The translations under genes were made by a program, and so were the position numbers. The notes beneath the pieces were generated by a model. It worked only from the letters and a program-made list of their open reading frames with translations, was not told the origin of the DNA and made no database searches. Positions 18,217 to 26,692 of a DNA stretch of 64,000 bases are shown piece by piece (position 1 is the first letter of the stretch; each line of letters begins with the position of its first letter). Source of the stretch: Burkholderiales bacterium (GTDB lineage: Bacteria > Pseudomonadota > Gammaproteobacteria > Burkholderiales > Burkholderiaceae_C); NCBI GenBank assembly GCA_021414305.1, contig JAIOOS010000015.1, positions 1 through 64,000 of the forward strand, in the 5' to 3' direction.

Positions 18217-19310
18217 GCCGGCACTCCTTCCATGATCACGAAGCCGTGCGTCTGCTGGGCGAAGCCGGAGCTGCCGTGCGCCAGCGCCCGCTTCGCGCCC
18301 TTCACCTGGTGCGGACCGGCGCGGCCGCTCACCTGCAGGGCCGCCTCGGCGGCGTTGATCAGGCCGGTGCAGAAATACGGGTTCTGCGCCCAGGCACCGC
18401 CGGAGGGACTCACCGCCACCCTGTTGCCGGCGCCGATCGCCTTCGTGAGGGCGACGTCGACCCAGCCGCTTTGCGCCTCGAGCTCGACGAGGTCGAGGTC
18501 GTCGATGCCGCCGGCGCCCGCCCGCCCGAGCACGTCCTGCAGGGCGGCGTCGAAGACTGCCGTGTCGGCAAGGCGGTCGCCGTCGAGCTGGTAGCGGTCG
18601 ACCGTCCACGAGGCGCCGGCGATGCGGGCGAGAGGTCGCTTGCCGGGATGCGCGCGCAGCCAGTCGCCGGAGGCGAGCACCATGGCGACCGCGCCGTCGG
18701 TGACCGGCGCGCGATGGCCGCTGCGCAGCGGGTGCGCGATTCGCGGCGACTGCGCGATCTCGGCAGCCGAGGGAACCTCGCGGCGCACCGCGCGCGGGTT
18801 GCTGGCCGCAGACTGCAGGCGGGTGCGCACCCGCTCGGCCACCTCGGCCTCGCCGATGCCGTGCCGGGCGGCCACCGCGCCGGCATAGAGACCGTCGGCG
18901 ATCGCGAAGTTCAGGCCGATCGGGCGCAGGAAGAAGGGCTCGCCGCGCATCCGGGCGATGTCTTCCAGGGGGCCGATCGAGCTCTGGTTCCAGCTCACGA
19001 CCAGGCCGAGCTGCAGGTCGCCCGAGCCGGCACGCATGGCGCCGAGGTGCAGTCCGGCGAGGCCCGAGTCGGTGACCCGCATCTCGTCCTTCAGGTAAGC
19101 GCCCGAGGGCGCCGCGAGCAGCATGCTGGTGATGCCGCGCGCATCGATCTCGTCGCTGGCGGCCAGCGTCACGTGGTCGATCTCGTCGCGGGAGATGCCG
19201 GCGTCGTCGAGCGCGGCGCGGGCGGTGGCATAGGCCATCTCCTCGAGGCGCAGGTTGCGCACCGCATCGGCGGCGGGGTGGATCGCCACCCCCATCACGT
19301 AGACATCCAT
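18213..19310 (-). CDS. Second thiolase-like protein, catalytic Cys absent
   Basis: 365 aa, shorter than usual thiolases (about 390-400). The region aligned with the nucleophile reads RVTDSGLAGLHLGAMRAG, with no Cys, and the C-terminal motif reads WAQNPYFCTGL in place of GHPxGATG. Residues around NGAVAM (here TDGAVAMVLASGD) and VSPSGG keep the thiolase fold recognisable. It probably pairs with the thiolase-like protein encoded just downstream, forming a heteromer with DUF35. No independent catalytic role can be assigned. Confidence 0.83.
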   Translation of the reverse strand: MDVYVMGVAIHPAADAVRNLRLEEMAYATARAALDDAGISRDEIDHVTLAASDEIDARGITSMLLAAPSGAYLKDEMRVTDSGLAGLHLGAMRAGSGDLQLGLVVSWNQSSIGPLEDIARMRGEPFFLRPIGLNFAIADGLYAGAVAARHGIGEAEVAERVRTRLQSAASNPRAVRREVPSAAEIAQSPRIAHPLRSGHRAPVTDGAVAMVLASGDWLRAHPGKRPLARIAGASWTVDRYQLDGDRLADTAVFDAALQDVLGRAGAGGIDDLDLVELEAQSGWVDVALTKAIGAGNRVAVSPSGGAWAQNPYFCTGLINAAEAALQVSGRAGPHQVKGAKRALAHGSSGFAQQTHGFVIMEGVPA

Positions 19311-19327
19311 GGAATTCGTCCCTCGAT

Positions 19328-19759
19328 TCAGTGGGCCGCGGCGGCACGCCCGCGGCTGCGCAGGATGCGGAAGGTTCCGGCGGCGCGGCAGCAGACCTGG
19401 CCCGACGCGCCGAGGAACTCGCTTTCGGCGAAGGCGACGGCGCTGCGCACCGAGATCGCGCGGCCGACGCCGACGACGAGATCGCCCGCCGCCATCGCAT
19501 CGACATACGAGATGTTGAGATTCAGGGTGGCGATCGCACGGACGTCGCTGCCGAGCAGCGAGCGCACCGCGACGCCCTGGGCGACGTCGTGCAGGTAGGC
19601 CAGGATCGCGCCGTTGACGGCTTCGGTTCCCATCGCGCCGCGGTGGTGCGGCTCGACCTTGAGCTCGACCCGGCTCTGGCCGCCTTCGGCCAGCGTGACC
19701 CGCGCGCCGACCCAGCGCATGTAAGGCTTGTGGTTCCAGTCGTCGCAGGTCCAGGTCAT
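19328..19759 (-). CDS. Hotdog-fold acyl-CoA thioesterase (PaaI/4HBT family)
   Basis: 143 aa. The block AMGTEAVNGAILAYLHDVAQGVA, with the central helix and an Asn/Asp-containing active-site region, and the strand LNLNISYVDAM mark a PaaI-like thioesterase that releases CoA from stalled acyl-CoA intermediates. It is the first gene of the minus-strand acyl-CoA operon, 17 bp before the thiolase-like gene, and its promoter faces the TetR-type palindrome at 19814-19829. Confidence 0.85.
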   Translation of the reverse strand: MTWTCDDWNHKPYMRWVGARVTLAEGGQSRVELKVEPHHRGAMGTEAVNGAILAYLHDVAQGVAVRSLLGSDVRAIATLNLNISYVDAMAAGDLVVGVGRAISVRSAVAFAESEFLGASGQVCCRAAGTFRILRSRGRAAAAH

Positions 19760-19813
19760 CGTCGGCTCGCCTCGGCCGCGATCTTAAGCGCCATCGTCTT
19801 TGTGGTCAATCAT

Positions 19814-19829
19814 CTGACCGTGCGGTCAG
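19814..19829. promoter_or_regulatory. TetR-type operator palindrome
   Basis: CTGACCGTGCGGTCAG is a perfect 16-bp palindrome in the 252-bp divergent gap between the thioesterase gene (minus) and the enoyl-CoA hydratase gene (plus). Half-sites of the TGACCG type are typical of TetR-family repressors that answer to acyl-CoAs or aromatic-CoAs. No tetR gene is seen in the window, so the regulator is encoded elsewhere. It should control both acyl-CoA operons. Confidence 0.7.
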
Positions 19830-19915
19830 TTCATGCATCGAGATCAGGGCGGTTTACCGGTGAGTCTATCTGCATAGACGCCTCGGTACACGGGCTGACC
19901 GTCGAGTCGGTTGCC

Positions 19916-19945
19916 TTGACAGGCGCGACCGGGCCGACCTATTCT
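19916..19945 (+). promoter_or_regulatory. Sigma-70 promoter for enoyl-CoA hydratase/thiolase operon
   Basis: A perfect -35 TTGACA (19916-19921) is followed after 18 bp by TATTCT (19940-19945), four matches to TATAAT. The GTG of the enoyl-CoA hydratase lies about 65 bp downstream with a GGAGAA ribosome site at 20001-20006. The TetR palindrome lies about 90 bp upstream of the -35. Confidence 0.6.
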
Positions 19946-20011
19946 CCCGACCACCGGGGGCGCAACGCCGAGCCCCGCATCGCCGCGCCAGCGCGCTTCT
20001 GGAGAACCCGC

Positions 20012-20839
20012 GTGACCCCCACCCTCTTCGAAGGACCCACCCTCGCCGGCGCAGCCTTGCGCCTGGAGTGGATCGAGCGCGGCATCGCGCTCCTCACCCT
20101 CACCCGGCCGGGGCAGATGAACTCGCTCTCGCTCGAGCTGCTCGACGAGTTCGACCGTGCCCTCGACCTGATCGACGGCGAATCGACCCGCGCCCTGATC
20201 GTCACGGGCCAGGCCAACGCCTTCTGCTGCGGCGCCCACCTGCGCTACTTCGCCGGCGCCGAGGCGTCGATCGTCGAATCGTTCGACGCGCGCGACCGCT
20301 ACCTCACCCGCATCGCCGTGCTGTTCGACCGGCTCGAGGAGCTGCCTTTCCCCACCATCGCCGCGATCAACGGCTACGCGCTCGGCGGCGGCGGCGAGCT
20401 CGCCCTCTCGTGCGACTTCCGGGTGATGGCGGAGGACGCCAAGTTCGGCCTGCCCGAGACGAAGATCGGCGCCGTGGCCGCGGCTGGCGGCGTGCAGAAG
20501 CTGATCCGCCACGTCGGCCGCAGCAAGGCGCTCGACTGGATCCTGCGCGCCACCCACGTCGACGCCGCCACCGCCGAGCGCCACGGGCTGTGCGCGGCCG
20601 TGGTCCCCGGCGCCGAGCTGCGCCAGGCGGCGCTCGACATCGCCCTCGAGCTGCGCAAGCTCGGGCCGCGGGCGCTCGCGCAGTCGAAGCGCGCGATCTA
20701 CCTGAGCGAGGACGCCGATCTGCGCACCGCCCGGCGCTACGGCCTCGAGGCGATCTCGATGCTGGTGGGCGGCGCCGAGTGGAAGGAAGGCATGGCGGCC
20801 TTCATCGAGAAGCGCCCGCCCGCCTTCGACGCCTGGTAG
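20012..20839 (+). CDS. Enoyl-CoA hydratase/isomerase (crotonase family)
   Basis: 275 aa. Both catalytic Glu positions are present: the first in ALGGGGELALSCDFR and the second in FGLPETKIGAVAAAGG. The oxyanion-hole block FCCGAHLRYFAG is in the expected place. It should hydrate a trans-2-enoyl-CoA. The GTG start follows GGAGAA by 5 bp. It is followed within 8 bp by a canonical thiolase, together a short beta-oxidation pair that complements the divergent carboxylase operon; the acyl-CoA dehydrogenase and 3-hydroxyacyl-CoA dehydrogenase are absent here. Confidence 0.9.
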   Translation: MTPTLFEGPTLAGAALRLEWIERGIALLTLTRPGQMNSLSLELLDEFDRALDLIDGESTRALIVTGQANAFCCGAHLRYFAGAEASIVESFDARDRYLTRIAVLFDRLEELPFPTIAAINGYALGGGGELALSCDFRVMAEDAKFGLPETKIGAVAAAGGVQKLIRHVGRSKALDWILRATHVDAATAERHGLCAAVVPGAELRQAALDIALELRKLGPRALAQSKRAIYLSEDADLRTARRYGLEAISMLVGGAEWKEGMAAFIEKRPPAFDAW

Positions 20840-20847
20840 GCGCCACC

Positions 20848-22101
20848 GTGCCCGGCCTGGAGGTCTTCGTCGTCGGCGTCGGCATGACGCCGTTCGGCCG
20901 CCACCCCGAGCTCGACGTCAAGGCGCTGGCGCGAGCCGCGATCGAGGCGGCGCTGGCCGACGCGGGATTGGCGGCCGCCGCCGTTGAGGCCGCGTACTTC
21001 GCCAACGCGACCCAGGGTCACATGGAAGGGCAGGACATGGTGCGCGGCGAGATCGCCCTGCGCGCCATGGGCATCGGCGGGATTCCGGTGGTCAACGTCG
21101 AGAACGCGTGCGCCAGCGGCAGCACGGCGCTGCAGCTCGCCGTCACCGCGCTCCGGGCCGGCGACGCCGACATCGCACTGGCCGTGGGCGCCGAGAAGAT
21201 GGTCTCGGCCGACCGCGAGCGCATGTTCTCGGTCTTCGACGGCGCCTGGGACGTCGCCGAGCCCGAGCGCAGCGCCGCCGCCCTCATGGCGCTCGGCGCC
21301 GGCGTCGAGCCGCCACCCGGGAGCCGCTCCGACAAGCCCTACAGCGTCTTCATGGACGTCTACGCCGCGTTCGCGCGCTTCCACATGAAGCGCTTCGGCA
21401 CGACCCAGCGCCAGCTTGCCGCCGTGGCGGCGAAGAACCACGCGCATTCGGTCGACAACCCGCTGTCGCAATACCGCAAGGCGTACTCGATCGACGAGGT
21501 GCTCGCCGCGCCGCCGATCGCCTATCCGCTGACGCTGCCGATGTGCTCGCCGATCTCGGACGGCGGCGCGGCGGTGATCGTGGCCACGGCGGCGGGGATG
21601 AAGCGCCACCGGATCGATCCGAAGCGCGCGGTGCGCGTGCTCGCCGTGGCGCTGCAGTCCGGGAGCGATCGGGCCGCGGACGACGTGCATCTGCACGTCA
21701 GCGCGCTCGCCGCCAGGCGCGCCTACGCCGCCGCGGGCGTCGGCCCCGAGGACATCGACGTCGCCGAGGTCCACGACGCGACGGCGATGGGCGAGATCAT
21801 CCAGGTGGAGAACCTGGGCTTCTGCGCCTTCGGCGACGGCGGTGCGCTCGCCGAGCGCGGCGAGACCTGCATCGGCGGGAGGCTGCCGGTCAATCCGTCG
21901 GGCGGGCTGGAGTCGAAAGGTCACCCGATCGGCGCCACCGGTCTCGGCCAGATCCACGAGCTCGTGACGCAGCTGCGCGGCGAAGCCGGGACGCGCCAGG
22001 TCGCCGGCGCGCGGACCGCGATCGCGGAGAACGGCGGCGGACTGCACGGCATCGAAGAGGCCGTGGCCTGCGTCACGCTCTTGCAGCACGACGCGGTCTG
22101 A
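20848..22101 (+). CDS. Thiolase (acetyl-CoA acetyltransferase/SCP-x type), catalytic Cys present
   Basis: 417 aa. The nucleophile block VVNVENACASGSTAL has the active Cys, and the C-terminal block GLESKGHPIGATG has the catalytic His. AIAENGGG replaces the usual C-G-G second Cys motif, as in SCP-x type thiolases. It should cleave a 3-oxoacyl-CoA to a shorter acyl-CoA plus acetyl- or propionyl-CoA. GTG start at 20848. In contrast to the two degenerate thiolases on the other strand this one looks fully active. Confidence 0.9.
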   Translation: MPGLEVFVVGVGMTPFGRHPELDVKALARAAIEAALADAGLAAAAVEAAYFANATQGHMEGQDMVRGEIALRAMGIGGIPVVNVENACASGSTALQLAVTALRAGDADIALAVGAEKMVSADRERMFSVFDGAWDVAEPERSAAALMALGAGVEPPPGSRSDKPYSVFMDVYAAFARFHMKRFGTTQRQLAAVAAKNHAHSVDNPLSQYRKAYSIDEVLAAPPIAYPLTLPMCSPISDGGAAVIVATAAGMKRHRIDPKRAVRVLAVALQSGSDRAADDVHLHVSALAARRAYAAAGVGPEDIDVAEVHDATAMGEIIQVENLGFCAFGDGGALAERGETCIGGRLPVNPSGGLESKGHPIGATGLGQIHELVTQLRGEAGTRQVAGARTAIAENGGGLHGIEEAVACVTLLQHDAV

Positions 22102-22198
22102 ACCAGGCGCAGTCGGGGGAACCTGTGCTCGCGCCGCGCCGCGTCGGGCCAGGGTGCGGCGAGAATGAGGCACCCATCCCGATGCAAGGAGTTCACGA
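22102..22198 (+). promoter_or_regulatory. Short gap before LVIVD gene with ribosome site
   Basis: A 97-bp G+C-rich gap. An AAGGA ribosome site at 22186-22190 decides the GTG start at 22199. No convincing promoter hexamers or operator seen; the operator found upstream of the second LVIVD gene is not present here. Confidence 0.4.
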
Positions 22199-23425
22199 GT
22201 GACCGTCTCTCGATCGGAAGGCAGCAGCCGCAACGTCACGGCGATCGGCTACATGCCGCTCGAGGATCGGCCGGCGTTCAAGATGGCGATTCATCGGACG
22301 GGCGACCGCTGGTATTTCTATTGCGCTCATCTCTGGGTGAGCGGCTGGTCGATCGTCGATATCACCGATGCCCTGAAGCCGCGCTTCGTCCGGCATATCG
22401 AAGGCCCGCCGAACACCTGGACGCTGCAGATCCAGATAGCCGACGGACTGATGATCACCTCGATGGAGAAGATTCCCGACGGCTGGGTCGGCGTCAACGA
22501 CGGCACTTTCGGCGAGGGCTTCCACATCTGGAGCCTCGAGGATCCGGAGAACCCGAGACAACTCGGGACCTACCGTACCGGCGGCAGCGGAACTCACCGG
22601 AACTTCTATTCGGGGGGGCGCTACGTCCACACCACGGCCTTGCCGCCTGGCTACGAAGGTCACATCTACCAGATCGTCGACATCGCCGATCCGGCCAACC
22701 CGGTCGAGGTGTCCCGCTGGTGGCGCGACGGCCAGTGGGTTGCCGGCGGCGAGGCGGGTGTGCCCGAGGGCACCATGCTTCACGGCGGCGCCTACGTCAA
22801 GGGCGAGCGCGCCTACCTGCCCTACAGCGCGGGCGGCTTCGTCATCCTCGACATCTCCGATGTGCACAAGCCCAGGCTGGTCAGCGATCTCCCGTTCTCG
22901 CCGCCTTTCCAGTCGTTCATCGGCGTGCACAGCGCGGTGCCGCTGAACGGGCGCCCCCTCGTGGTTGTCAACTCGGAAGCCATCTCGGAACAATGCGACG
23001 AACCGCTCGGCTACGTCGGCATCGTCGACGTGTCGCGGGAGGACAAGCCGCGTCTGATCTCGCTGTTCCCGCTGCCGCTGCCCGCGCCGGAAATGGGCGT
23101 GCGCAACTTCTGCGAGCGACCCGGCCGATTCGGGCCCCACAACCAGCATCAGCCGCAAGGCCAGAGCGTGCTCTGGCAGGACGAGAACCTGGTGTTCGTC
23201 ACCTACTTCAACGCCGGCCTGCGGGTGTTCGACATTCGCGACGAGCGGGCACCGAAGGAAGTCGGTTGGTTTGTCGCACCCGATCCCGAGGTCCGGCGCG
23301 GCCCGCTGCCGTCGAGCGGGCTGGCGACGCAATCCGAGGATGTCGTCGTCGATGCGCGCGGCAACATCTTCGTCTCCGACAAGAACCACGGCGTCTACAT
23401 CCTGCGGTACGAGGCCGCCGCCTGA
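22199..23425 (+). CDS. LVIVD-repeat beta-propeller protein, His-rich
   Basis: 408 aa built of beta-propeller blades, each with a core like GWSIVDITD, YQIVDIADP, FVILDISDV, GIVDVSRED, LRVFDIRDE. No signal peptide, so probably cytoplasmic. His residues that recur at the same places in the paralogue encoded at 31554-32669 are those in GTHRNFY, MLHGGAYV, GVHSAVPL and GPHNQH, suggesting a shared metal or substrate site. The LVIVD family has no settled function. It is convergent with the NMT1-type transporter operon, whose far end is headed by the paralogue. Start GTG 22199 chosen from AAGGA. Confidence 0.85.
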   Translation: MTVSRSEGSSRNVTAIGYMPLEDRPAFKMAIHRTGDRWYFYCAHLWVSGWSIVDITDALKPRFVRHIEGPPNTWTLQIQIADGLMITSMEKIPDGWVGVNDGTFGEGFHIWSLEDPENPRQLGTYRTGGSGTHRNFYSGGRYVHTTALPPGYEGHIYQIVDIADPANPVEVSRWWRDGQWVAGGEAGVPEGTMLHGGAYVKGERAYLPYSAGGFVILDISDVHKPRLVSDLPFSPPFQSFIGVHSAVPLNGRPLVVVNSEAISEQCDEPLGYVGIVDVSREDKPRLISLFPLPLPAPEMGVRNFCERPGRFGPHNQHQPQGQSVLWQDENLVFVTYFNAGLRVFDIRDERAPKEVGWFVAPDPEVRRGPLPSSGLATQSEDVVVDARGNIFVSDKNHGVYILRYEAAA

Positions 23426-23452
23426 GGCTGGAGGCCCGGCCGGCCGCGGCGC

Positions 23453-24205
23453 CTACCCGCGCCAGCGCAGCAGGTGATCCTCGAGCCGCTGCACCGCGGC
23501 GTTGGTGAGGTAGCCCAGACCGCCCAGGACGATGATGCCGGCGAAGATGTCGGCGCTGCGGAAGGACCGCGCGGCGATCAGCATCAACGAGCCGACGCCT
23601 TGCTGCGAGGACAGCATCTCGGAGGCCACGGTGACGATGAGCGCGATCGAGATCGAGACGCGCATTCCCGAGAAGATGTCGGGCAGTGCCGCGGGAAGCT
23701 GGAACTTCCAGGCCCGCTGCCACGGCGTCAGCACGAGCATGCGCGAAACCTCGACGAGACGTGGCTCGAGGGAGCGAAAGCCGTGGATCGCGCCGAGCAG
23801 CACCGGCCAGATCGAGCCGAAGGCGACGACGAACACGATCATCGCGTCCGACAGGCCGAGCACGAGGATGGCGACGGGCAGCACAGCCGACGCCGGCAAC
23901 GGGCGGAGGAACTCGGCGCTCGGCTGGAACAGCGCCCTCGCCGTCGGCGAGGAGGCGATCGCGGCGCCGATCGCGATGCCGGCGGCGCAGGCCGAGAGCC
24001 AGCCCGCGAACATCCGCCAGACCGTTTTCCCGAGCGGCTGCCAGAGCTCGCCGGTCCGAATCCACTCCCAGAGCGCGCCGAAGGCGCGGTCGGGCGCCGG
24101 GAACCAGAGCGGATTGATCAGCCGCGCGTCGGCCGCGAGCTTCCAGAGGCCGATCATCGCCAGCAGGTAGACGACGTTCAGCACCGGCCAGGCGATGCGC
24201 TTCAT
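23453..24205 (-). CDS. ABC transporter permease (nitrate/sulfonate/taurine, SsuC-like)
   Basis: About 250 aa with five to six membrane segments and the BPD permease EAA-like loop, here VEVSRMLVLTPWQRAWKFQLPAALPDIFSGM. Start taken at 24205 because that ATG overlaps the upstream permease stop (ATGA). It is the last gene of the minus operon. With the second permease, the ATPase at 24959 and the NMT1-type binding protein at 25702 it forms a complete importer of the SsuABC/TauABC/ThiXYZ class. Confidence 0.9.
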   Translation of the reverse strand: MKRIAWPVLNVVYLLAMIGLWKLAADARLINPLWFPAPDRAFGALWEWIRTGELWQPLGKTVWRMFAGWLSACAAGIAIGAAIASSPTARALFQPSAEFLRPLPASAVLPVAILVLGLSDAMIVFVVAFGSIWPVLLGAIHGFRSLEPRLVEVSRMLVLTPWQRAWKFQLPAALPDIFSGMRVSISIALIVTVASEMLSSQQGVGSLMLIAARSFRSADIFAGIIVLGGLGYLTNAAVQRLEDHLLRWRG

Positions 24206-24957
24206 GCGCGATTCAGCCAATACCAGTGGAGCCAGCGTCGCTCGAGTCCGAGCATCGCGGCGTTCACGGCCCAGCCGACAACGCCGATCCAGATCAAGGT
24301 CGCCCAGACCAGATCGGCCTGGAGCGTCTCCGCCGCCAGGGTCATGCCGTAGCCCAGCCCGCGCGGATTCGCGACGATCTCGGTCGTCACGGTGACGACG
24401 ATGGCGATGCCGGCCGCCAGCCGAATGCCGACCAGGATGCCGGGCATCGCCGCGGGAAGCGCCAGCTTCAGGATGCGCCTCCAGAGCGGCATGCCCAGCA
24501 TCCGGCCGACCTCGATCAGCCGCGGATCGATCGCACGCACCGAAGAGATGGTGACGATCAGGACCGGCCAGAAGCAGGCGAAGGCGGCGACTGCCGCGCT
24601 CATGGTGCGGCTGAAGCCGAAGATCAGCAGCGACACCGGAATCAGCGCGACGGAAGGCACCGGTCGAAGAGCATCGACCGTCAGGGCCGTCACCCGCTGC
24701 AGCGGCCGAACGAGCCCGAGCAGCGTTCCACAGGCGATGCCGGCGACCGCGGCCAGCGCCAGCCCGACGGCGGCCGCGCCGAAGGTCTGCCCTGTCTGCA
24801 CGAGCAACGTGCCGTCGCCGAACGCTTTCGCGAACGCGGCGAAGACGCGCGTCGGCCGGGAGAACCCGTCGGCCGAAAGAACGCCGGCGCGCGCGAGCGA
24901 CTCCCAGGCCACGAGAACGATCGCGGGAACCAGGCCACCCAGAAGCCAGCGCGGCAT
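24202..24957 (-). CDS. ABC transporter permease (SsuC-like), second subunit
   Basis: 251 aa, about six membrane segments, EAA-like loop IEVGRMLGMPLWRRILKLALPAAMPGILVG. Two different permease genes in tandem suggest a heterodimeric channel, whereas SsuC/TauC usually work as homodimers. The ATG at 24957 overlaps the end of the ATPase gene by a few bases short (1-bp gap), and its stop overlaps the next ATG. Confidence 0.9.
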   Translation of the reverse strand: MPRWLLGGLVPAIVLVAWESLARAGVLSADGFSRPTRVFAAFAKAFGDGTLLVQTGQTFGAAAVGLALAAVAGIACGTLLGLVRPLQRVTALTVDALRPVPSVALIPVSLLIFGFSRTMSAAVAAFACFWPVLIVTISSVRAIDPRLIEVGRMLGMPLWRRILKLALPAAMPGILVGIRLAAGIAIVVTVTTEIVANPRGLGYGMTLAAETLQADLVWATLIWIGVVGWAVNAAMLGLERRWLHWYWLNRA

Positions 24958-24958
24958 C

Positions 24959-25702
24959 TCAATGCGCCAGATGCTTGTAGAGACGGTGCCGGTACTGGAG
25001 GAAACGCACGTCCTCGCGCGTCTCGAGCTGGTTGCGCGGCCGTGGCAGGTCGATGTCGACGACCTCGGCGATCCGCCCGGGGTTGGCGGCGAGAGCGACG
25101 ACGCGGTCGCCGAGGTAGATCGCCTCCTCGAGATCGTGCGTGACGAAGACGACGGTGCGACCGTCGTCGCGTGCGATCCGGCAGACCTCGTCCTGCAGCT
25201 CGTGGCGGGTGATCGCATCGAGCGAGCCGAAGGGCTCGTCCATCAGGAGGATCTGCGGCTCCTGGGCCAGGCAGCGGGCGATCTGCACCCGCTGCTGCAT
25301 GCCGCCCGAAAGCTGCGCCGGAAACTTGTCGGCATGCGGCGCGAGCTGCATCTTTTCGAGGAGGCCGGCGATCCGCGGCTCGAACTCCTGGCGCGGAACC
25401 CGGCCGGCCTCGAGCGCGAGCGCGATGTTGCCGGCCACCGTGCGCCACGGCAGGAGCGCGCGGCCGTAGTCCTGGAAGACGATCGCCATGCCGGGCTGCG
25501 GCCCGTCGACCCGCCGGCCGTTGAAGCTCAGCTCGCCCCGGCTCGGCGCCGCCAGGCCGGCGAGAAGGCGAAGCAGGGTCGTCTTGCCGCAGCCCGAAGG
25601 ACCGACGATGCAGACGAACTCCCGCGGCGCCACCCGCAGATCGAAGTCGCGCAGGATGACCCGCTGACCGAAGTCGACGCCCAGCCCGCGCGCATCCAGC
25701 AT
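24959..25702 (-). CDS. ABC transporter ATP-binding protein (SsuB/TauB-like)
   Basis: 247 aa. Walker A is GPSGCGKTT near residue 38, signature LSGGMQQRVQIARCL, Walker B ILLMDEPFGSLD, and switch VTHDLEEAI. Drives the importer made by the two permeases. Its ATG is embedded in the stop of the binding-protein gene (TAATG), so translation is coupled. Confidence 0.93.
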   Translation of the reverse strand: MLDARGLGVDFGQRVILRDFDLRVAPREFVCIVGPSGCGKTTLLRLLAGLAAPSRGELSFNGRRVDGPQPGMAIVFQDYGRALLPWRTVAGNIALALEAGRVPRQEFEPRIAGLLEKMQLAPHADKFPAQLSGGMQQRVQIARCLAQEPQILLMDEPFGSLDAITRHELQDEVCRIARDDGRTVVFVTHDLEEAIYLGDRVVALAANPGRIAEVVDIDLPRPRNQLETREDVRFLQYRHRLYKHLAH

Positions 25703-26619
25703 TACTGGAACAGGACCTGCTGGGTGGTGGCCGTGCCCTTGGTGATGCCGAAGTCCTTCAGCAGGTCGACCCAGAACTGCATGTCCTGGGGCTTCACGTC
25801 GACCCCGAAGGTCGGCAGCTTGATCGTCTGCGCGGCCTGCTCGGGCAGCTTGAGGTAGGTCACCTGGGTCTTGCGGGCCTCGTCCTCGTTCTTTCCGATC
25901 CACGCCACCGCCTCTCGGATCGCCTCGCGAAACTCGCGCGCCGCCTTGGGATCCTTCTGCACGAAGTCACGGTTCATGATGTAGAACGATTCGAGGAATG
26001 AATCGGTGATGGTCGGCACGGTGACGAGATAGCCCGTCTTGTTCTGCTGGATGCGGCTGATGAAGGGCTCGACAGGCACGACGATGTCCACCTGCGAGCC
26101 CTTGAGGAGATCGCTCATCTGCGGAAACGCGGTTTCGACGAAGGTCACCTGCTTCGGATCGACGCCGTTGTCCTTGAGCCACTTCATCATGACCACGTGG
26201 TTGCCGCCGTTGAATGCCGGCACGCCGACGCGCTTGCCGCGCATGTCGCCGGCATTGCGGATGTTCGAGCCGTCCCTGGCCATGACGCCGAGGGTCGGGT
26301 TCGACTTGACCTGGTAAGTCGCGGCTGCGATCACCTGGGCATCGATTCCACCCTCTACGGCGAGCAGGAAGGCGGGTGGCGTCAGCGTCCCCGCCTGTAG
26401 CGACCCGCCGGCCATCGCGCTCGCGATCGTCGATCCCTGCGGCACGAGCTGCAGCGTCACGTCGAGCCCGCGCTTGGCGAAGAACCCCTGGTCCTTGGCG
26501 ACGAACGCAGCCATGAAGGCGTTGGCCTGGGTGTAGCCCAGGGTGATCTTCGTCTGCGCGCTGGCTACCCACGGCAGGGCGGCGGCGAGCAGGGCGACGG
26601 CGAATTTCAGGATCATCAT
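25702..26619 (-). CDS. NMT1/THI5-like ABC substrate-binding protein
   Basis: About 305 aa with a Sec signal peptide ending near ASAQ (residues 1-21) and the family opening TKITLGYTQANAFMAAFVAKDQGFF. Such periplasmic proteins bind nitrate, sulfonates, riboflavin/pyrimidine precursors or aromatic acids; the ligand cannot be read here. First gene of the transporter set, 73 bp after the NIPSNAP gene on the same strand. Confidence 0.9.
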   Translation of the reverse strand: MMILKFAVALLAAALPWVASAQTKITLGYTQANAFMAAFVAKDQGFFAKRGLDVTLQLVPQGSTIASAMAGGSLQAGTLTPPAFLLAVEGGIDAQVIAAATYQVKSNPTLGVMARDGSNIRNAGDMRGKRVGVPAFNGGNHVVMMKWLKDNGVDPKQVTFVETAFPQMSDLLKGSQVDIVVPVEPFISRIQQNKTGYLVTVPTITDSFLESFYIMNRDFVQKDPKAAREFREAIREAVAWIGKNEDEARKTQVTYLKLPEQAAQTIKLPTFGVDVKPQDMQFWVDLLKDFGITKGTATTQQVLFQ

Positions 26620-26692
26620 TGACCTCCAGAAGATGGTGTTGCCAGGTATCGAATCAGAGCGGTGATCCCGGTGCCGGCAGGTCGGGCACGCT

